A stretch of DNA of 64,000 bases from Apium graveolens (Eukaryota; Streptophyta; Magnoliopsida; Apiales; Apiaceae): NCBI RefSeq assembly GCF_009905375.1, contig NC_133647.1, forward strand, positions 50,402,506 to 50,466,505, read 5' to 3'. The notes beneath the pieces are model-generated. The model saw only the letters and a program-made list of their open reading frames with translations, made no database searches and had not been told where the DNA came from. This document shows, piece after piece, positions 45,533-56,417 of the stretch; the first letter of the stretch is position 1, and each line of letters starts with the position of its first letter. The position numbers and the translations under genes are program-made.

Positions 45533-47438
45533 CTAAGAAGCTGAGGTGCCCTCAGCATCCATATTATCATCCTCTCCACTCTCGCTGGATGTCTCTGTCG
45601 TCTCGGAGGAGGAGGAAGAGCTGTCGTCCTCAGCAGGTCTGGAAGAAGACTCGGGAGGAGGAAGGAGTGGATCCTGAGGAACATGGTCCGAGACAACTAC
45701 TCGGGTACGAAACCTCTGTAGCAAAGCCTCGTCATCAGGGCAGATGTAGTCCGCCGGGTTAATATCAGGACAAGCCTCGTTCACGGTCCCAAGGGCTGTG
45801 TCCCAACCAGTCCTAAAAAACCCGGGAAAGACTGAATCATCCCTAATCCTCATGGATTGGGCAAACTCCTCCGAGTCCAGATAGTTGTCTATAGCTTTAT
45901 CCTTCTCCGCCCGAAGTACCACCAGCTCGGCGTTAGACTCTCCGAGTTCTTCCTCCTTGCGCTTGAGCTTCTTCTCCAGGGTAGCATACTTCTTCTGTTA
46001 CCTCCTGAGGGCATTATCGGCCTTATCAGAAGCCCACTTCCACGATTCGGCTTGCCTCACAGCGCCTTGAAAGTAGGCGTTAGACTGGAACAAAGCAATT
46101 AACAAAGTATAAGGCAAGAAAATGCTACAAGAATGAAAAATAAGTTCAAAAAAGAGAAGGCATACCGAAGCCAGAGACTGAGCTCCCATGAGCTTAATCC
46201 TCTCAAGATCAGGGGTGGCCACCACATCAGTAAAATCCTTGGGAGTCACGATATGGTAGGACCAATCCCAAGCATGTTTCTTGGAACCAACTACGGTGTC
46301 CCCTCGGCGGAATCCCCAGAGAGGCTGAAAGGCGCCTGTGGCAGCAGCAGTAGGGGCAGCAGTAGTGATAGGAGCACCATGGCCTCCAGCTCCTTCAGTT
46401 GAAGCCTCCCCTATAGGCTCTTTGTGCTTCTTCAAAAAGATAGGCTCCGTGGCCTTTCCCCGGGTGTCTAGGCCTGCGAGCCGAGCTTTCTTCATCCTAG
46501 CTGTTTCCTCAACCAAAGGAACATTGTCCTCGTTAATCTCTTTAGCAGCTGAAACAAAGCAAAGGACAAAATAAGTGATGTTAATAATGCATGAAATGAA
46601 GTAAAATTGAGAAGGGAAGAAAAATACCCTGTTGAGAAACAGAGGATAGTCCCACATGAATCAGGGAAAACTCCTGTAAGAGAGTCCAGCTGGTGGTGGT
46701 GCCATCATCCTGAGTAAGCCCATTATAAATAATAGTTTCTTCAGGAGTTAAGTGAATGGATTTGAGGCTACCATCACTGACCTTCCCGAAGGAAGATCGA
46801 AAAAGTGTGCCCCAGTCACCATTCTCCCAACGTAACCCAACGAAACTATTCCTCCAATTTTGATTATTATCAGGAATAGAGGCGCTGTTAAAGATATGTT
46901 TGCTTTTGGGCCTTTGCTTGACATAGACCCAGCCACAGATATTGGAAGAACCATTATAACACTGAAAGACCTTCCTAAAAACGGCTACAGAAAGAGGAAA
47001 GCCCTCCCTAAGACAACAAACCATAAAACATAGAATATTCCTCCAGGCGTTTGGAGGAAGCTGACACGGATTAATTTGTAGATCAGCCAAAAGATGAGGA
47101 ATAAAAGGATGGAAAGGAAACCTAAGCCCAGCATTAAGGGCATCTGTGTAAATGAAGAGAGTGTCGGGTCTCCAGTGGCAATTACGGTCACCACCAGAGA
47201 CTGGAACTAATCTAAAAGGAGGAAGGACGTTATAACGAGCATTTAGTTTATTGAAATCTATGTTGTGCCAAGTATTACAATGATTAAAAGAGTCGAGATG
47301 TGCAGTGGAGGGATATTCATCCCCCCTAGTGTTAATCATATCAATTAAAGACATATATGAAGAGCGGATCTCGATATCCTTACCTCGTTTTGAAGCCGAG
47401 GCTATCTTGGCCGCTCTCTCGGAACTCTTGTCAGCCAT
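45533..47438 (-). pseudogene. Antisense three-exon gene-like ORF, Transposase_28-like (element A)
   Basis: Antisense to the retrotransposon. Exon 1 (47438-46628) starts MADKSSERAAKIASASKRGK and contains LRFPFHPFIPHLLADLQINP and PNAWRNILCFM, which I match to the plant 'putative gypsy type transposon' family (Pfam Transposase_28), known as an antisense ORF in Tat elements. Intron 1 is 46627-46549 (79 bp, GTATTT...TTTCAG). Exon 2 is 46548-46166. Intron 2 is 46165-46085 (81 bp, GTATGC...TTCCAG). Exon 3 is 46084-45533. Splicing joins G to CT to keep frame at intron 1; intron 2 is phase 0, divisible by three and stop-free, so it may be retained. Exon 3 has a coiled-coil-like segment (LEKKLKRKEEELGE) and a Ser/Glu/Asp tail (SSSSSETTETSSESGEDD). 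A single TAA at 45998-46000, probably from CAA, is the only lesion. Total about 580 codons. Function unknown. Confidence 0.75.
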
Positions 47439-47560
47439 TTAGTAAAGACTGGAAAAGAAGGCTGGGAGCTAAGGGAGGAAAGTTGAAAGAGGGAGAAATT
47501 TGTAGGATGATTGAAGAAATAAAATGAGAGGTGTGAGGAATCACACTCTCATCCCACCTC

Positions 47561-47945
47561 TTTATAGCCAAGAAGAAGGGGATTTGGGCCTCAAAAAAGC
47601 CCATATGGGCCCAAAAATGGAAGGATCTGGAATGTTCCAGAATATTTTAGAAAAGTCTTAGAAAAGTATGGAAAAATCTGGAATGATATGGAAAATTCCA
47701 TAATATTCTGGAAGTCAGGCTTAAGAGTTCAAGCCCAACCCAAGTTTGAATGGGCTTTGGATATTAAAGCATGATAAAGGCCCAGTCCAAGAAAGCCCAG
47801 AAAGAGGGCCCAATTAGTTGACAAATAAGGCCCAGATTTAAGAAATGGGCCCTGGATGAAGACCCATTAAGAGGGTGGCCCAAGAAACCCAGGCCCAAAT
47901 CAAGGACCCAAAAAAGTCCAGCCCAAACATATGGCCCAACTTCAA
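47561..47945 (-). promoter_or_regulatory. Promoter-like region of the antisense gene
   Basis: A minus-strand TATAAA (plus 47561-47566, within GGCTATAAAGAGG) lies 123 bp before the ATG, followed by a pyrimidine-rich leader. Upstream (47585-47945), about fifteen TGGGCC/TGGGCT motifs occur on both strands. These are the 'site II' type bound by TCP factors in many plant promoters. Such clustering near a TATA box is what a real plant promoter looks like, but activity is inferred. Confidence 0.55.
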
Positions 47946-47989
47946 GGTAAAAGGATATGAAAATAATCATTCCTGACCCATTCGACCAG

Positions 47990-48580
47990 AAAAAGTGAGG
48001 AAATCTTGCTCGAATAACCTGAGATCAAAGTTCTGTCGATTAAGGCTAAAAATTAAGCATAAATCGACCAGAATTTAAACTCATTCGACTAGAAATCAAA
48101 TGAAAACCCTGGTCGAAACAATCCTGCTCGAAATTGCTTCGACCAAGGCAAGAAAGGTGGCTAATTTGGTCAAAACAAAGAATTCTGACCCAACATCCTA
48201 ACCGAAAATTTCCTGCTCGAAAAAGAACAAGGGGGTAGGAAAAATCCTGGCCGAAATTCGACCAGGACTTCTGCTCGAAACACTCCTGCTCGAAAAGTTG
48301 TCGACCTGGGCAGCAAGAGAAGCTTAATTCGGTCAAAAAGCAAGAATCCTGGCCGAAAGGGACGAAAATCCTAGTCGAAAAAGAAATTCCTGGTCAAAAA
48401 TTGTAAAAAAAAAAAAAGGAAAGAAGGAAAAATCCTGGCCGAAATTCGACCAGGACTCCTGACCGAAAGCATCCTCCTCGAAAATCCTTCGACCAAGGCA
48501 CAGCAGGGGCTAATTCGACCAGGATCCTGGTCGAATGGATTCCTGGTCGAAAATTGTACAAAAAAAAGGAAGAAAAAATC
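47990..48580. repeat. Minisatellite-like array of CCTGGTCGAA / TTCGACCAGG units
   Basis: Dozens of short units of TCCTGGTCGAA, TCCTGCTCGAA or CCTGGCCGAA alternate with the inverted form TTCGACCAGGA. Inverted pairs such as CTGGCCGAAATTCGACCAGG (48247 and 48434 regions) can form hairpins. It sits in the 3' non-coding part of element A. No gene. Confidence 0.85.
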
Positions 48581-48649
48581 CTGGAAAATTACAAAAAAAT
48601 AAGGAAATTCCTTAAAATAATTTCTGAAAAATGTTAATATTTTCATAAA

Positions 48650-48880
48650 TAAGGAATAAATCCATAAAATTAAAGGATAAATCCCAGAAATTAGGGGAAA
48701 AAATCCAGAAATTAAGGATAAATCCCAAAAATTAGGGGAAAATCCAGAAAATTAGGGGAAAATCTAGAAATTAAGGATAAATCCCAGAAAATTAGGGAAA
48801 AATCCAGAAATTAGGGAAAATCCCAAAAAATTAGGGAAAAATTCCTGGAAATTAAGATAATTTCTGAATAAAAGGAAGAT
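48650..48880. repeat. AT-rich tandem repeat, AAATCCAGAAATTAGGGGA units
   Basis: Imperfect units of about 19-20 bp (AAATCCAGAAATTAGGGGAA, AAATCCCAGAAATTAAGGAT) repeat about ten times up to just before the polypurine tract of element A. Confidence 0.85.
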
Positions 48881-48980
48881 TCATTGTAAATATGTAGGTC
48901 GCTCCACACTTTACGCAAAAACGAAACTCTGAAAGGGAACGAATAGATTTAACTTCTGCGAAACCTAATCAATGTTTCCC

Positions 48981-48997
48981 AAAAGTTGGGGGGCAAA
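48981..48997 (+). other. Polypurine tract, element A
   Basis: AAAAGTTGGGGGGCAAA immediately precedes the 3' LTR start TGATAGGG. Confidence 0.85.
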
Positions 48998-49546
48998 TGA
49001 TAGGGATAAATAAGTCCTAATTTTATAATTAATGGGCTGATAGGCCCAATAAGAAGATGTATGATATTCAGACCAGAAAGGTTAAGCCTGATGGACCAGA
49101 TCAGGTCTGATGGAATAAAAGAGGCCCAAAAGCCCTGATTATTAATTAATTTCGTAATTAATTAATAAGGGAAAAATCATCTATTGAGAAGAGTCCTGAT
49201 AAGGATATAAATCCTTATAGATTATCCTCAAGGGGACCTAAAAGGATAAGGAATCAGTTTCCTACTATCTAGGACTCCAAAGTCCATTTTAATTATGAGA
49301 CTTGCCCACCAGGTCTCATATACCAAGTCCAATTCAAGGACTCCCAACATCTATATAAGGGGTCTCACCCCACAAATCAGAACTACGTTTTTTGACTTGA
49401 TCCTTGGCAATCAGCAAGGTACGTAGGCATCTTGTTAAGGCAGATTGAGTCACGAAACACAAGAGCAGTCAAATCGAGCCTTGAAGCTCACGTTCCTTAG
49501 TACTAAATACAACAATTATATATATATTAGTTTTTTATCCATAACA
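48998..49546 (+). repeat. 3' LTR of element A
   Basis: 549 bp, near-identical to the 5' LTR. TATATAAG at 49352-49359. Followed by target duplication ACACT. Confidence 0.95.
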
Positions 49547-49551
49547 ACACT

Positions 49552-50891
49552 ATAGCCGCCAACTCAAGGTCATGAACCGGATATTTCTGCTCGTGAGGTT
49601 TTAGTTGTCTGGGGGCATAAGCAATAACTTTGTCATGCTGCATTAGCACACAACCCAATCCTTTCAAAGAAGCATCACTATAGATCATAAAGTTTCCTGT
49701 CTCATCTGGCAATGCTAATACTGGAGCCGTCACTAATCTCCGCTTCAACTCCTGGAAACTTTCTTCACACTTTTCCGTCCAAACAAACTTCTCATTCTTC
49801 CTGGTCAACTTGGTTAATGGGGATGCAATCTTCGAAAAATCTTTCACAAATCTTCGATAATATCATGCTAACCTAAGAAAACTTCTTATTTCCATCGGTG
49901 TCTTCGGTTGCTCCTACTTTGATATAGCTTCAATCTTTACTGGGTCTACTTTGATACCTTCCTTACTCACCACATGTCCAAGAAACTGTACTTCTGTCAA
50001 CCAAAACTCACACTTGGATAACTTTGCATATAATTGCTTTTCTCTTAGCTTCTGAAGGGCAATCTGTAAATACATTACGTGATCTTCTGGATTCTTCGAA
50101 TATATGAGGATGTCATCAATAAATATAATAACAAACTTATCCAGATACTCCTTATATACCCTATTCATCAAATCCATAAAAGCCGCTGGCGCATTCGTCA
50201 ATCCAAATGATATCACTAGAAACTCATAATGGCCATACCTTGTTTAGAATGCAGTCTTTGGGATATCTTCAGGCTTTATCTTCAATTGGTGGTAGCCAGA
50301 TCTTAAGTCAATCTTTGAGAAATAACAGGCTCCCTTAAGCTAATCAAACAAATCGTCGATGCATGGCAAAGGATACTTATTCTTTATTGTCAACTTGTTC
50401 ATCTCTCTGTAGTCAATACACAATCTCATACTTCCATCCTTTTTCTTCACAAATAGCACTGGAGCACCCCACGGAGAAACACTGGGTCCAATGACTCCCT
50501 TATCCAATAGTTCTTGAAGTTGCTTAGCCAGTTCTTTCATTTCGATTAGGGCCATCCTGTATAGAGCATTAGAAACTGGTTCAGCTCCAGGGATCAAATC
50601 AATGGAGAACTCTATCTCTCGATCAGGCGGCAATCCTGGTAACTCTTCTGGGAAAATGTAAGGGAATTCTCTCACTATGGGAATCTCATCCAAAATAGGG
50701 GTCTCTTTCTTCGTATCCACCACATGAGCTAAATACACCTCACACCCTTGCCACAATAATCTCTTTGCTTGCATTACTGAAAGGAACTTCCTATCTTGTC
50801 TCTGTCCTTGGTAGCTGATCCTTTTATTATCTGGGGTGTACATAACAACTCTCTTTTTCTTACAGTCAATATTCGCCTTATATAAAGACAA
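49552..50891 (-). pseudogene. pol: Gypsy pol: end of protease, RT and RNase H start (element B)
   Basis: Minus strand. It continues from the protease across a stop near 50889 and is open to 50340. RT fingers: [50 protein letters not shown]. Stops follow near 50339 and 50247. The catalytic box [12 protein letters not shown] (about 50125) reads I-D-D, normal for some Gypsy RTs (usually FIDDIL). Further stops near 49913 and 49863 are followed by RNase H ([32 protein letters not shown]). The reading stops at the ACACT target site of element A and resumes at 38927. Confidence 0.88.
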
Positions 50892-52341
50892 TTAATCCAT
50901 TCCTAAAATAATATCAAAGTCTCCCAACTCGAAGGGTATTAAATCAACAAGAAACATATACCCTAAAATCTCTAGGGAACATCTAGGACAAAATTGACTT
51001 ACGGGTACTTTATCTTTATTAGCCATTTCTATGGTCAAAGGTTCTTCTAGGTCTTCCAACATCAATTGCATTTTATTCACACAATTCACAGATATAAAAG
51101 ATTTGGACGCTCCGGAATCAAACAAAACGTTAACAGATACGGAATTAAGAGAAAGCGTACCTGCAACCACATCGGAATCATGAACTGGAGACTTCTTGGT
51201 CAACTTAAAAGTCCTAGCTCTAGCAGTACTGGTTGCTGGTCCTTGGGACATACTCCTTCCAGCATTACCTTGGGTCACTGACTTGCAATTCCTAGCTATG
51301 TGTCCCACTTTGCCGCAACTAAAACAAGTGACTCCTTGAATCTCATACTTACACTCCGTGGAATAATGACCTTTCTGTCAATACTTAAAACAATTGATAT
51401 TCTCTCGACACTGTCCACTGTGCTTCTTCCCACACGTCTTATAATCAACCACTGGCTTACTAACCCTTATCGGGGCAGAGTTAACCAAAGTAGTACCGAG
51501 TTTAGCCTGGGGAAAATTCTGCCTCTTGAACCTCTTATTCTTATTCTTTCCAAACCAACGCTGGAACTTCCGACTCGTTATTCCTGATTCTGACCTAGCA
51601 GGTCCACTTTCACATTTCCTCTTCTTCTCACCCTGCTCCTTTGCAGCTAACCTCTAATCACTCTCTATCACTAGGGCAGCCTGAACTACCGAAGTATATG
51701 TCTTGAGTTGTAAAGCTACAACTACACTCCTTATATCTGGCTTCAACCCTTGTTGAAACCGCTTCGCTCGTTGAGCTTCCGAACTCACATATTCCGGTGC
51801 TATATGGGCCAACTCCGTAAACTTCGCTTCATATTCCGTAACACTCCTATCTCCTTGTTTCAATTCCAAAAATTCCATCTACATTTGACTCTAGAGACAG
51901 TACGGAAAGTATTTCTCCAAAAAAAACTCAGTGAATCTTGCCCATGGAACTGGACCTTCTCCTTCTAGGGCTCGCGTAGATTCCCACCAATAATTCAAAT
52001 CATTCTTTAGAAAATAACTGGCATCAACAGGATCTACTTCTCCTTTAAACTCTGGGGGCTTCACTGCCTGAAAAGACTTAAAACTAACACCCTGATTAAC
52101 CCCCCCTCATCTCATGCTGCTGCTGGATTTGTAGTTACTGCTGTTGGATTTGCTGCTGTTGTTGCTGTATGAGTTGATGTTGCTGTTGTCGTTGTTGCTG
52201 AAATTGTTGTTGCTGCTGCTGGAATTATTGTTGTTGTTGGGCCAGCTGTGTAGACTGCTAATGCAACAAGTTCATCAACTCACTCATGGAAGGATCCCTA
52301 GTAGATCCTTTATTGGGTTGAGAGTTTCTCTTTGGTGGCAT
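50892..52341 (-). pseudogene. gag: Gypsy gag and protease (element B)
   Basis: The minus-strand ATG at 52341 (MPPKRNSQ) starts a gag with an unusual Gln-rich N-terminal tract (about 52130-52270, mixed CAG/CAA codons). The capsid region follows (FLELKQGDRSVTEYEAKFTELAHIAPEY, open 51878-51654). Then come two zinc knuckles, CFKYxQKGHYSTEC (with a stop) and CFSCGKVGHIARNC. The protease has VLFDSGASKSFIS with the D-S-G triad and FDIILGMD, after which a stop precedes pol. At least seven in-frame stops. The layout is that of a Tekay-type chromovirus. Confidence 0.82.
52130..52270 (-). repeat. CAG/CAA tract encoding polyglutamine in gag (element B)
   Basis: On the plus strand this is a TTG/CTG-rich run. 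On the minus strand it encodes blocks such as QQQQQQFQQQ and QQQQQQIQQQ, broken by stops where CAG or CAA became TAG or TAA. Confidence 0.85.
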
Positions 52342-52727
52342 CTCCTGAAACATAACAGTTATGTATAAGAAAATGGATTGCTCCAAGCAGTTTATATTTA
52401 ATTGGATCCGTCCTGAGTGAATGATTATAATCTAAAAATGCCAGCAACAGAAACAACAATAATAATAACAAAAATAATAGTAACGCACAATATATAAAAA
52501 CTGAGTAATAGAATAAAGCAGCTGTAATACAATAACCAACAGAATCCAACTAGTACAACTGAAAATCCAACTGAAAAGAAACCATCTGAATACACACCAA
52601 AATTGGCTATCATAGCAGCCCCACCTACTACAAACTATCACAACATAATATACATATACAAAGTAAACAACTACAGAATTCCTGGAGGTCAACTCTGAGC
52701 TCTGTATCTCTCTGCTGCGAACCTGGG

Positions 52728-53297
52728 CTAACCACTACCACTGCCACCGATGGAACCTAGCTCAAACACTAGCCAGTTCACTAGGTCTTGATACTGCACA
52801 GCTCTAAACTCTGAGCTAATGAAATGGTCAACAGATCTAGCCCTCTCAACAGCCATCTGGGTCAATGCTCGCATACGGGCCCGCACCTCAGGAGAAGGGG
52901 CAGAAATGCCCTGAAAAGGTGCAATAGGTATCTGATCAAACTGAGCAGCCAATCCCGGACTCTGATCTCTGATAAAGGAAGTATTCACCGCTCGGTGAAC
53001 ATGGTAAGGGATCGGTGAAGAAGTACCACTAGGGGCCACAAGAGGTACTGGAGGTCTCATCGAGGAAGAACTGGGACCACAGCCGGGAGGGAAATCCCTA
53101 ACGGCAGACACAGATCTACGTACCCAACAGGGATGAGTACCAGGACCAGGGATGTCTCTCGGCACAAAGGAAGGAACTGGTGGAGGAGGCATAAGGGTCT
53201 CCTCGGTAACAACATCCAGGGTCCTCTTAGAATCTGAGCTATCCGAGTCAGAGGGATTCTCCCGAGATTGAGAACTCGAAATCACAATAGGCCACTG
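52728..53297 (-). CDS. Upstream ORF in the leader of element B, unknown function
   Basis: The minus-strand reading is open for about 190 codons between the primer site and gag, ending ELGSIGGSGSG. It is rich in Ser and Pro with a short helical end (RARMRALTQMAVERARSVDH). There is no ATG at the beginning; the first in-frame ATG is near 53195. The open frame begins directly after a TGACAG that resembles a splice acceptor. No domain recognised. It could be an extra exon of the element or an N-terminal gag extension. The 386 bp between it and the gag ATG contain no ORF of note and end TTTCAG just before GAGATG, also acceptor-like. Confidence 0.4.
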   Translation of the reverse strand, partial: QWPIVISSSQSRENPSDSDSSDSKRTLDVVTEETLMPPPPVPSFVPRDIPGPGTHPCWVRRSVSAVRDFPPGCGPSSSSMRPPVPLVAPSGTSSPIPYHVHRAVNTSFIRDQSPGLAAQFDQIPIAPFQGISAPSPEVRARMRALTQMAVERARSVDHFISSEFRAVQYQDLVNWLVFELGSIGGSGSG

Positions 53298-53445
53298 TCA
53301 ATATAACAAATATACAGGAAGGACATAACCAGGTCAAGGCAATATTATCAAAAGATTTGCTCCTCTATATGAGTTGCTGACTGACACCTATTGACTCACG
53401 TTATCACCTACTCGACACAATCCCTAACCTGAATCAGGGACTTGA

Positions 53446-53465
53446 ACCTGTAGCTCTAATACCAA
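53446..53465 (-). other. Primer binding site, element B
   Basis: The minus strand reads TTGGTATTAGAGCTACAGGT next to the 5' LTR. This is initiator Met tRNA type with one C-to-T change from TGGTATCAGAGC. Confidence 0.85.
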
Positions 53466-53466
53466 C

Positions 53467-56412
53467 TGTGACGGCCTCAACCCTGGGGTCAGGAGTTGAC
53501 GTCACCAAACACAATTACCAAAATATAAACAACAAGATTATTATTAAATTATACTAACTTGACCCCAAACCAAGATCCGATCTAGGTTCAAGTATGATTC
53601 AGATTCACATTAATACAAACCATTTATTCAACATCTAACACACTCTAACTTTATTCAGCAACTCATCAGACCTCATGACCTGATACAAACTACCTCAGAG
53701 GAGCCGGGTCCTGAAGGGGCGAGAACATGGGTCTGTCTAACTGGTCTTCTAGGCATCTGCGAGATATATATAACAGTTTGCAATGGTGAGCATAATCGCT
53801 CAACAACACCAATATATGAATAACGGAATAAAACAGTAATGTAACAATAATAGAAACAGAGCTGTAATCATGATATCAACATTATATAATAAAAATGAGG
53901 GATAATTGGATATCACTAACTAGCATGTTTTATCAAAATAACGTAGTAGTGTGTTGTATAAGTACCAGAGTCCAATTTTAGCATGCTAATCACATTTATA
54001 AAATCGTTGTATCAACTACTTATACCCTTACGGGAATCACAAATCCAAATTAGATACATAACGGATATGTGAAGACAGCTGATCAGGCTATTAACACCAG
54101 ATGGCTCTAACTGCCATCCCATTTACTTGTTCCAAAACTCAGAGACTAGCTAGGTCTCTGACCTGCTGGACTAATCGGTTATATGGTGCGCGCAACCAAT
54201 TTAGCCTCTTACGCCACCTCAATAAGCCTAGTCTGGCCCCTATGTATCTCATATCTGATCGTTTTATCTAGTTTTCAAAACACTTGTACCTATCTCATTT
54301 CAAAATCATTTATTTAACCAGCACACATATAAAATTCAGTTCGCAAATCATTTCATTCGAGATAGGCACATTTCAAAGTTACTTTTCCCCAAAATAATTT
54401 AAAAACAGTGATTTATAACTACAGGGGATACATAACTTAAAACGTTTCTGTTCCATTACGAGAATAAAACATTTAGCTATTCATACGTACTGAACCATAA
54501 AAGAATGGTCAGGGGTACTTGCCTTGCAACGCTTTACAAAACCCTAAGTAGCTTTCACGCTGACTTCGGTCCTGGGGAAACTCAACTGGGATCTACAAAT
54601 ACAGAGTACCCTAATCAGTTATACCGACATGCTTGATATCCTCAAATCCTAGTAACCCAATCCGATAACCCGACTCGTATAATTGTTATACACATAATCA
54701 CGTAACCGTACACAAATAGGGGTAACACGTATAATATAAATATGTAAGTTTACAAATACTTTTTTTGAAAATTTTGGCAGCAACTTCTTTGTTTATAAGA
54801 CTACCCGTCGATTACAATCAACGTCAACAATCACAATAATCCACAATATCAACTCCACCATTTTATACAACGTACATCACAACACCATTCATTATTAATT
54901 ATTTAAATCCAAAAGTATTTTGGTAAATTATTTTATTTATTTATAAAATTTAGGACTCGGAACATCGTCATCACCGTCCACCGTTGACTCACCGAAATTC
55001 ATCGTCAACGGCGGTATAATTTATTGGCGCCCGATATAATACGGGTTCCCAAATAAATTACGCCAATTAAAAATAAATTTTTTTCCCCAATAAAAGTTTT
55101 TATTTTACGAATGATACTCATTTATTTCCCTGCAGAAAATTAAATAAAATCGATTCACAATAACCAAATCAGCTGCGTAAATAGGCCCAACAGAAGGCAC
55201 AAATAATCAAGCCCAAACAGATATCAATCACAGAGAGGTAACATAGCACAGGAACCACACGGCCAACAGCACACACGCGCGGCACTCGCGCGCATATACT
55301 GCTACCACACATACAACTCACACACACGACACACACACACACACAACACACATAAACACTCGATACACACACATAATCACACAATACACACATAATCACA
55401 CAATACGCACACATAATCACCTACCTCCGCCACCAACCGGAGAACCGGCGGGGACAGCGGCCAGAAAGGTAGGAAACGGCGATGAAACAAAAAAAGAAGA
55501 CAGGCGGCATAGAAATTACTGAGAGGAGGAAGCGAGCGGGGGAGGAAGAGTGCGAGAAAGCAGAGAGATAGAGATTAAGAGAGGGAGAGAATAGTGAGAT
55601 TAGAGAGAAATGAGAGAGTAGAGCCAAAAGAGATTGAAAACAAAGAGATTGATGTTACAGATTTCACAGTACACTGTCGCGTGTAACCAAAAAAAAACAC
55701 TCAGCCTTTTATTAAACTGAGAGCATGACACCTGTCCCGTGTCACTCTTTTAGTTAAAATATGACTCGTTGTTTCCAATTAAATGAACCGAGTTACACTT
55801 ACAACAACTTCAGAAAATTACGAAAATTGTCTTAAAAGGTTTTAATTTTCCCGAAGTTAATTAAAACATAAATTTTGAAATTTTAAAACAATTTTTAAGG
55901 TGCGCTTTGTACCTGCTTTTTAACGAATAACGAAATGACGCGCGGATGAAACGAATCCCGAAATTTCCAAAATTATTTTAAAATTCTCGGAATAATACGG
56001 ACTTAATAAAATACAAGTTTCATGATTTTTAAAGAATTCCTGAATTAAATATGGATTTTACAAATAAACACACTCAGAAAATCACCTAAAAAATAATTAA
56101 TAAATATTGATTTCTCAATTTTATAAAATCCCAAATATAACTATTGGAATTATAAATTATAAAACCAATTTTAGAAACAATTCAAATATTTATGGAATTA
56201 AAACTGTAATAAAATCACTTTTATAGGCGAAATAAAATCGTATAACTCACGAATAGATCACATAATCCAATCCTCTTATCAACATATCACCAATAAATAA
56301 ATAACAATCAACCACTGCTGCCAAAGTCAATACACACATTTTATTTAATTATTTAAACCTTTATTACACTTTGAATATAATAAAAATAAAAGAATATTCA
56401 CGAGTTGCTATA
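53467..56412 (-). repeat. 5' LTR of element B
   Basis: 2,946 bp, homologous throughout to 34239-37143, with about 41 bp extra near 55830-55880. CA microsatellite at about 55320-55410 and GA tract at about 55500-55630. No gene. Confidence 0.88.
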
Positions 56413-56417
56413 CTTTT

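Larger units (their letters stand above)
38933..49546 (+). mobile_element. Element A: Tat-lineage Gypsy, complete and young
   Basis: LTRs at 38933-39483 and 48998-49546 (TGATAGGG...CCATAACA) are flanked by the exact duplication ACACT (38928-38932 and 49547-49551). It lies inside the RNase H coding region of element B. Contents: primer site, gag-protease ORF, pol with two RNase H-like domains (a Tat hallmark), an antisense spliced gene-like unit, minisatellites and a polypurine tract. The LTRs differ by 7 substitutions and a 2-bp TA indel by eye (1.3%). At an assumed 1.3e-8 substitutions per site per year that is about half a million years. Confidence 0.95.
34239..56412 (-). mobile_element. 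Element B: chromovirus (Tekay-type) Gypsy, nested host of A
   Basis: Two long LTRs (2,905 and 2,946 bp) enclose, on the minus strand, an upstream ORF, gag with a Gln-rich N-terminus, protease, RT, RNase H (split by A), integrase and a C-terminal chromodomain. Flanking CTTGT (34234-34238) and CTTTT (56413-56417) look like a target duplication with one mismatch. The LTRs differ at about 5% of sites in the first 170 bp. Removing A (10.6 kb) leaves about 11.6 kb. Many stops; non-autonomous. Confidence 0.88.

Noticed and set aside
47990..48580. Possible CRISPR-like array
   Set aside because: Repeats are short, imperfect, irregularly spaced and inverted relative to each other, inside a plant retrotransposon 3' region.
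52310..52692. Hydrophobic minus-strand ORFs between the B upstream ORF and gag
   Set aside because: AT-rich spacer translations rich in Phe/Leu/Tyr with overlapping frames; no supporting signal.
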